NCBI GenBank assembly: GCA_035690905.1 | Contig: DASSKA010000129.1 | Coordinates: 1 to 30,275 of the forward strand | Length of the DNA stretch: 30,275 bases | From: DASSKA01 sp035690905 | GTDB lineage: Bacteria; Actinomycetota; Actinomycetes; Propionibacteriales; Nocardioidaceae | Reading direction: 5' to 3' | Shown: piece after piece, positions 25,463-30,275 of the stretch | How the letters are laid out: every line of letters begins with the position of its first letter | How positions within the stretch are numbered: the first letter of the stretch is position 1 | Notes under the pieces: model-generated | The model's input: only the letters and a program-made list of their open reading frames with translations | Databases searched by the model: none | Told to the model about the DNA's origin: nothing | Made by a program: the position numbers and the translations under genes

Positions 25463-26065
25463 ATGACTTCGATGCCCTCTCGCGAATGCGATGCCCTGGC
25501 CGGACCGGGACGGGCCGTGACCACCGTCGGCTGGCTGGTGGCGGTCTGGTGCCTCGGCTTCGCGACCGCCAACCTGGTCTTCGAGCTCAGCGACCACTTC
25601 ACCGGCGGGCCGCTGGCTGCCTACGCGACCGGGATCTCGGTGCTGGACTGGTTCGTCTTCGGCTTGAAGCTGCTCGGTGCCAGCGTGGCAGTCCTGACGG
25701 TGACCAGGCTTCCCGGAAGCATCCGTCCCGGCGCAGTGGCCGTGCTGGCGTGGGGTGCCGCCGCGCTGCTCGGCCTCTACTCACTCGGCAACGTGGTGGA
25801 GACGGCCGGCATGGCGACCGGGCTGGTGGGCAGCCCGGACCAGATCACGCTGCGGGGCCTCGGCTATGTGCTGTTCTTCCTGCTCGGCGCCGTCGGCTAC
25901 ACCACGCTGGCCCGCTCGTTCTCGCGACGGTACGACGTGGGCAGACGCGCGATGTTCCTCGGGATGCTCGGCGCTCCCCTGGTGCTCGGCCTGATCCTGC
26001 TGGCCATCCCGATGCTGCTCGTCGCCACCGGAGTGATGCCCGACCTGGGCGGCCTCGGGCAGTGA
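25463..26065 (+). CDS. Unrecognised membrane protein, about five segments
   Basis: 200 residues. Hydrophobic segments near 20-40, 57-80, 90-112, 133-150 and 168-192; no catalytic motif seen. Start ATG has CAGACT 6 nt upstream. Divergent from the anti-sigma-type gene with about 100 nt between starts, so they may share regulation. No family recognised. Confidence 0.75.
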   Translation: MTSMPSRECDALAGPGRAVTTVGWLVAVWCLGFATANLVFELSDHFTGGPLAAYATGISVLDWFVFGLKLLGASVAVLTVTRLPGSIRPGAVAVLAWGAAALLGLYSLGNVVETAGMATGLVGSPDQITLRGLGYVLFFLLGAVGYTTLARSFSRRYDVGRRAMFLGMLGAPLVLGLILLAIPMLLVATGVMPDLGGLGQ

Positions 26066-26170
26066 GCGTCGCCCGTTGTCGTGGAAGGATGGTGGCGTCG
26101 GCAATCTAGGTGCACCAAGGGATTGGACAGCGTGGTGGAACGGTGAGCCGCCGCGCTCGACGCGTCGACG

Positions 26171-27052
26171 TCAGACGCTGATGGCGACCGGCTCGGGCTC
26201 CTCGAGCTGCGCCAGCCTGCGCAGCCCGAAGGTGAGGCAGACCAGTGCGGCACCCTGGACCACCAGCGCGAGCAGCCCGTGGGCGGGCCGCTCCCCGAAC
26301 ACCACGAAGCCGAAGAGCACCGCGACCAGCACATCGACGACGTTCAGCACCGGCATCGACTTGGCGAGCGGCGCGATCTGGTAGGCGCGCTGGTTGATCG
26401 CGATCGCCCAGACACCGATGGCCACCATCGCGAGCAGCGGCCAGCGCAGCAGGCTGGCCACCAGGGCTTCGGACTGCACGCTCGCGCCGATCAGCTTCAG
26501 CAGGCCGCCGGTCAGCCCGAACAGGGTGCCGGCCGCGACTCCCAGCAGCGAGGCGCGCGCGCCCGGACCCGGCACTCCCCTGGCCGCCAGGGTGATCAGG
26601 CCTGCGACCACGACCCCCGCGACCACCATCACGGCCGCGGTCCCTTGGTCGGGCGCTGCCTGGCTCGGCCTCGGGTTGGCGACCACGAGGAACACCGCGA
26701 GCGCAGCGGAGATGATCACCACCGCGCCGACCTCCGCCCGTTCGGGCAGCCTGCGGTCGAGTCCGGCCCGCACCAGCACGGCGAGCACCACACCGGTCAG
26801 CATCAGCGGCTGCACCAGGGCGATGGCGCCCAGCTTCAGGGCGACGGCGTGCAGGAACAACGCGACCGCTCCGATCACGGAGCCGAGCAGCCAGGCGGGC
26901 CGGCGTACGACGTACTGCAGGATGCCCACCGCGCTGTGCACCGACTCCGGGGCACCACCGGCGACCCGGTGCTGCAGCGACGTCGAGAACGCGAACCCGC
27001 TCGCGGACAGCAGCGCGACGAGGGCGGCGAGAAGTGCCGGATCCAGCACCAT
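26171..27052 (-). CDS. DMT-superfamily (EamA/NIPA-like) membrane transporter
   Basis: 293 residues with about nine to ten membrane segments in two related halves. MPVLNVVDVLVAVLFGFVVFGE near the end resembles the second EamA-type repeat with its conserved Gly-Glu. GAGGGGG upstream supports the ATG start. Substrate cannot be inferred. The stop is 70 nt from map, which lies upstream on the same strand. Confidence 0.82.
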   Translation of the reverse strand: MVLDPALLAALVALLSASGFAFSTSLQHRVAGGAPESVHSAVGILQYVVRRPAWLLGSVIGAVALFLHAVALKLGAIALVQPLMLTGVVLAVLVRAGLDRRLPERAEVGAVVIISAALAVFLVVANPRPSQAAPDQGTAAVMVVAGVVVAGLITLAARGVPGPGARASLLGVAAGTLFGLTGGLLKLIGASVQSEALVASLLRWPLLAMVAIGVWAIAINQRAYQIAPLAKSMPVLNVVDVLVAVLFGFVVFGERPAHGLLALVVQGAALVCLTFGLRRLAQLEEPEPVAISV

Positions 27053-27122
27053 GCGCCCCCTCGCTCCCGACCGGCTTCGTTGCCAGGACCCTACCTGCAG
27101 ATCCGCGCGGAGGCGCGCAGCC

Positions 27123-27890
27123 TCAGCTTCTGGCGGTGAGCACGATCGGGCCGTCGTCGGTGATCGCGACGGTGTGCTCCATGTGCGCTCCGCGGGAGCC
27201 GTCCGCACTGCGCAACGTCCAGCCGTCCCGGTCGGTGTAGATCTTGTCGGTGCCCTGCAGGAACCACGGCTCGATGGCGATCACCAGTCCCGGCTTGAGC
27301 GGGTAGCCCCGTCCGGGCCGGCCGTTGTTGGGCACGTGCGGGTCGCCGTGCATGGTCCGGCCGACACCGTGCCCGCCGAAGTCGGTGTTGATCGTGTACC
27401 CGGCCCCGAGGGCGACCTCGGCGATCGCCGCCGAGATGTCCCCGATCCGGTGCCCGACGTGCGTCGCCGCGACGGCCGCCTCCAGGGCCTGGGTCGTGAC
27501 CTCGACGAGCCGGACGTCCTCCTCCCGCGGGCTCCCCACGATGACACTCAGCGCGGAGTCGGAGACCCATCCGTCGACGGCGGCGGCGAAGTCCAGGCTG
27601 AGCAGGTCACCGTCGCGGAGCCGGTAGTCGTGCGGCAGCCCGTGCAGCACGGCGTCGTTGACCGACGTGCAGAGCACCTTGCCGAACGGCATCGCCCCGA
27701 ACGACGGGTGGTAGTCGATGTAGCAGGAGTCGGCGCCACGCTCCCGGATCATCTCGTGGGCGAGCGCGTCGAGCTCGAGCAGGTTCACCCCGACGTCGGC
27801 CGCCTCGGCCAGCCGGGCCAGCACGTCGGCGACGAAGCGGCCGGCCGGGCGCATGGCCTCGATCTCTTCGGGGGTTCTCAGCTCGATCAT
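27123..27890 (-). CDS. map: Methionine aminopeptidase type I
   Basis: 255 residues. Removes the initiator methionine. All five metal ligands are present: D100, D111, H174 (GGHGVGR), E207 (IEPWF) and E238 (MEHTV), with H83 (VLHGLP) as the substrate-site histidine. No zinc-finger N-terminal extension, so it is the short bacterial form. ATG start supported by TAGTCT 7 nt upstream. Confidence 0.95.
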   Translation of the reverse strand: MIELRTPEEIEAMRPAGRFVADVLARLAEAADVGVNLLELDALAHEMIRERGADSCYIDYHPSFGAMPFGKVLCTSVNDAVLHGLPHDYRLRDGDLLSLDFAAAVDGWVSDSALSVIVGSPREEDVRLVEVTTQALEAAVAATHVGHRIGDISAAIAEVALGAGYTINTDFGGHGVGRTMHGDPHVPNNGRPGRGYPLKPGLVIAIEPWFLQGTDKIYTDRDGWTLRSADGSRGAHMEHTVAITDDGPIVLTARS

Positions 27891-27897
27891 CGTGCGG

Positions 27898-27903
27898 AGA
27901 CTA
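27898..27903 (-). promoter_or_regulatory. -10 box TAGTCT for map
   Basis: Minus-strand TAGTCT, 7-nt spacer to ATG 27890; leaderless pattern. Confidence 0.6.
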
Positions 27904-28002
27904 CACGGAGCGGGCCGACCGCTTCAGGTCAGCCGCCGCGGGACAACCTTTCACGCACCCCAGGCGTCCTGACGATGAGCCGACCGAGCAAAGGGGGCAC
28001 CG

Positions 28003-28434
28003 ATGTTCACTGCCAGGTCCCGGAGCGCGCGGCTGCTGGTCGCAGGCACGGCGCTGGCCGGGCTCGCCGCGGGAGCCACCGTGCCCGCCGTGGCGGACAG
28101 CCAGGCGCAGACCACGGTCGTCGCCCGGAGCGTGCTCCAGGACACCAAGGCCGTGCTGACGGCGACCAGGACGGCGCAGGACACCGCCACCGTGCGGCTG
28201 ACCGTGTACCGCCGCGCGCACGGAGGCTGGCACAGCACCGGCACCCAGGTTGTCGGCAAGCGGCGCGGCTGGTTCTGGTTCGTGACGTCCGGTCCGCACG
28301 CGGTGTGTCGGTTCTCGGTGTCCGACACACCGCGACGGGCCGTCACCGTGCGCCTGCTGGTCACTCCGTCCATCGGCTGCGCGGCGAGGACGCAGCACTT
28401 CCACGTGGAGAACGGGCAGCTGGTCGCCGGCTGA
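28003..28434 (+). CDS. Small secreted protein of unknown function
   Basis: 143 residues. Signal peptide with basic start (RSRSAR), hydrophobic core (11-27) and AVA cleavage after residue 31. The mature part is beta-rich by composition and has two cysteines, C102 and C126, that could form one disulfide. AAAGGGGG (27990-27997) lies 5 nt before ATG. No family recognised. Confidence 0.75.
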   Translation: MFTARSRSARLLVAGTALAGLAAGATVPAVADSQAQTTVVARSVLQDTKAVLTATRTAQDTATVRLTVYRRAHGGWHSTGTQVVGKRRGWFWFVTSGPHAVCRFSVSDTPRRAVTVRLLVTPSIGCAARTQHFHVENGQLVAG

Positions 28435-28472
28435 GCTTCATCCGAGCACAGCCCGATTCCGTCTCGACGCCG

Positions 28473-28478
28473 TACTCT
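28473..28478 (+). promoter_or_regulatory. -10 box TACTCT for the SIS gene
   Basis: TACTCT, 6-nt spacer, ATG 28485; leaderless pattern. Confidence 0.6.
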
Positions 28479-28484
28479 CCCGGC

Positions 28485-29438
28485 ATGAGCAGACTCGAGG
28501 CGATGATCCGGCGGCAGCCGGAGGAGCTGCAACGGTTGGCGCAGCTCGACGTGGCGACGCACGCGGACCGGCTGCGCGGCTGCCGGCGGGTGATCGTGCT
28601 CGGCACCGGCACCAGCCAGCACGCCGCCGAGCTCGGCGCCTTGATGCTGTACGACGCGGGGGTGGACGCACTGGCCTGCCCGGCGGCCGCCTTCGGCCGG
28701 GGCGACCTCCCGCTGCGTGACGGTGACGGCGTGATCGTCATCTCCCACACCGCCGAGACCGCCTACGCCCGACGCAGCCGGGACCGGGCGCTGCAGGCCG
28801 GAGCACCTCTCGTCACCATCACCGGGAGGGTGGGCGCGTGGCCTGAGGCGATCGAGACGGTCTCGCGGGAGGAGTCGGAGACCTACACGGTCAGCTACAC
28901 GGCCACGTTAGCGGTGCTCACGCTGTTCGCCCACGAGCTCGGCTCGACGACGTACACCCGGCGCGCGCTTGCTGCCACCGTGCCGAAGGTCGAGCGAGCG
29001 CTGCTCATGGAGGCGGCGATCCCGTTGCCTGCGAGGCTGTTGACCGTCGTGGGTGCGGGCCCGTGGGGCGTGACCGCGCGCGAGGGCGCGTTGAAGCTGC
29101 GCGAGGCTGCGCGGATGCTGGCCGAGGGTTTCGATGCGGAGTACCTCCTGCACGGGTCGGCGGTCCCCCTCGGACCCGCGGACGGTCTCGTGCTGCTCGA
29201 GCCGGACTCCGACCCGGACGGGCTGGTCGCCGCGATCGGTGAGGCCGCTGCGGCAGAACGGATCCCGGTCTCGACGCTGTCCCTGGAGACCGACCTTCCT
29301 CCGGTGCTTGCGCAGATCCCGATGACCGTCGTGCTCCAGCGGCTGGCCGCGTCCTGGGCCCGGCTCCGCGCGCAGGACCCGGACGTCGCGATCGTCGGCG
29401 CCTGGGCCGAGCCGACGCTCTGGGAGCTCGGTTCCTGA
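28485..29438 (+). CDS. Double SIS-domain sugar isomerase-like protein
   Basis: 317 residues, two SIS domains (about 20-150 and 175-310) and no glutaminase domain. GTGTSQHAAELGAL and SHTAETAYA match the sugar-phosphate loops of GlmS, and REGALKLREAARMLAEGF with EYLLHGSAVPL matches the second. The family includes GlmS-like, FrlB-like and AgaS-like deglycases or isomerases of phosphosugars. Nearby genes give no hint of substrate. Leaderless start. Confidence 0.88.
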   Translation: MSRLEAMIRRQPEELQRLAQLDVATHADRLRGCRRVIVLGTGTSQHAAELGALMLYDAGVDALACPAAAFGRGDLPLRDGDGVIVISHTAETAYARRSRDRALQAGAPLVTITGRVGAWPEAIETVSREESETYTVSYTATLAVLTLFAHELGSTTYTRRALAATVPKVERALLMEAAIPLPARLLTVVGAGPWGVTAREGALKLREAARMLAEGFDAEYLLHGSAVPLGPADGLVLLEPDSDPDGLVAAIGEAAAAERIPVSTLSLETDLPPVLAQIPMTVVLQRLAASWARLRAQDPDVAIVGAWAEPTLWELGS

Positions 29439-29473
29439 CTGGGCGGTCCCGCCGCGGTCGGTCGATGGCGAAC

Positions 29474-29529
29474 AGTGGTCATGCAAGACACGTCTTCATC
29501 TTCAAAGATGTGTTCGTGACCACTTTTTT
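29474..29529 (+). terminator. AT-rich hairpin plus T6 after the SIS gene
   Basis: AGTGGTCA (29474-29481) pairs with TGACCACT (29517-29524), with a partly paired inner stem, and six Ts at 29524-29529. A classical intrinsic terminator, rare in such GC-rich DNA. Confidence 0.8.
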
Positions 29530-29549
29530 CCGTCTGGCACACTCGGCCC

Positions 29550-30194
29550 ATGCCCGACGAGCCGGACGAGCGGCGCGAGCCGAACCTGGAGCTCCCGCAG
29601 CTCAAGCTGCCCGGCTTCCGTCGCAAGGGGGTACGACGGGCGGGGCCGGCCGGCCCTCCGCTCGACCCGGAGCGGGCTCCAGCGGTCGAGCAGCCGGACG
29701 CCGAACCCGAGCCCGCCCCAGCGGCCGGGCAGCCGGCCGCCGAACCAGCGCCCGAGTCGGAGCCGCGCCGCCGCAGGAGCCGGCGAGCACGGAGGACGCT
29801 CCCCGGCCCGGTCGCCGCGGCGCTGACCGGACTCGTCGTCGGCGCGCTGGGCGCCGGCATCACCTACGGCGGCCTTCGTGGCTGCGAGGCCATGAACGGC
29901 ACCCCGTCGTGTGGCGGCCCGGGGCTCGGCTACCTCGTCGCGATCGCCATCGGCATGCTCGCCGTCGGGGCGCTCCTGCTCAAGGCGCTGGGCGTCCGTG
30001 AGCCGGTCGGCACCAGCTTCCTCGCGGTGGGCGTCCTCGCGGTGATCGTGCTGGTCGGGCTCACCGGTGTGATCTTCTCCGCGTGGATGTTCCTGGCGAT
30101 CCCGGCGGTCGCCGCCGCGTCGTACGTCCTCGCGCACTGGGTGACCACCCGGTTCGTCGACGTCGAGCAGCCGCCCGGACCCGACGTGCGCTGA
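29550..30194 (+). CDS. Proline/alanine-rich membrane protein of unknown function
   Basis: 214 residues. Residues 1-85 are charged and rich in Pro, Ala and Glu (imperfect repeats of the AEPxPAPAAGQP kind), probably a flexible cytosolic arm ending in a RRRRSRRARR basic patch. Four hydrophobic segments follow (about 87-107, 125-145, 155-177, 180-197). CACACT 6 nt before ATG supports the start. No family recognised. Confidence 0.75.
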   Translation: MPDEPDERREPNLELPQLKLPGFRRKGVRRAGPAGPPLDPERAPAVEQPDAEPEPAPAAGQPAAEPAPESEPRRRRSRRARRTLPGPVAAALTGLVVGALGAGITYGGLRGCEAMNGTPSCGGPGLGYLVAIAIGMLAVGALLLKALGVREPVGTSFLAVGVLAVIVLVGLTGVIFSAWMFLAIPAVAAASYVLAHWVTTRFVDVEQPPGPDVR

Positions 30195-30206
30195 AGCGAA
30201 TGCAGC

Positions 30207-30275
30207 TCAGCGAGCCGCGAGCAGCTCCGCGATCTGCACGGTGTTGAGCGCGGCGCCCTTGCGCAGGTTGTCGTT
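30207..30275 (-). CDS. asd: Aspartate-semialdehyde dehydrogenase, last 22 residues
   Basis: Read on the minus strand, the window's last 69 nt encode NDNLRKGAALNTVQIAELL, then AAR and a TGA. The DNLRKGAALNTVQIAE ending is the conserved C-terminus of Asd, the enzyme of lysine, methionine and threonine synthesis. Truncated only by the window edge. Confidence 0.88.
   Translation of the reverse strand, partial: NDNLRKGAALNTVQIAELLAAR

Overview
This is a high-GC actinomycete chromosome segment. A four-cysteine WhiB protein, a MarP-type protease, a paired ArsA-like ATPase operon, many GTG starts and many apparently leaderless genes all point to Actinomycetia. Base composition, the frequent GTCGTAC/GTACGAC heptamer and the interspersed repeats suggest Nocardioidaceae or a close relative, but that placement is inference.

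From 1 to 9401 and again from 17343 to 24120 the gene order closely follows the Mycobacterium tuberculosis acs-to-Rv3683 block: acs, a two-TM holin-like protein, an EphE-like hydrolase, marP, a CoA-type NUDIX hydrolase, a TlpA-like thioredoxin lipoprotein, nth, crp, a metallo-beta-lactamase-fold hydrolase, RidA, DUF4177, two ArsA-like (Bag) ATPases, whiB, ponA2 and a metallophosphoesterase. A second NUDIX gene sits between the MBL and RidA genes. The theme is acid and redox stress, cell-wall synthesis and housekeeping.

Between the two halves (9444-17204) lies an accessory stretch. It holds an alpha/beta hydrolase coupled to a NarL-type sensor kinase that lacks its phospho-acceptor domain, and a 575-aa fused styrene/indole-type monooxygenase plus flavin reductase. 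It also holds an AbiEi/PD-(D/E)xK-like gene bracketed by copies of one palindrome, an intact IS30-family element inserted beside those repeats, a tandem 18-bp repeat, and a two-subunit 3-oxoacid CoA-transferase whose 3' end is written by an intergenic repeat.

From 24174 onward come tRNA-Pro(CGG), a strong hairpin terminator, an anti-sigma-type ATPase divergent from a membrane protein, a DMT-type exporter, map, a small secreted protein, a double SIS-domain protein, a proline-rich membrane protein and the last codons of asd at the right edge.

Two sequence-level signals run through the window. First, about 14 genes have a [T/C/G]ANNNT box 6-7 nt upstream of their start codon, the signature of leaderless transcription, and this decides several starts. 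Second, GTCGTAC/GTACGAC is strongly over-represented. The best candidates for something undescribed are the palindrome-bracketed AbiEi/nuclease-like gene and the acceptor-less sensor kinase; both remain hypotheses.
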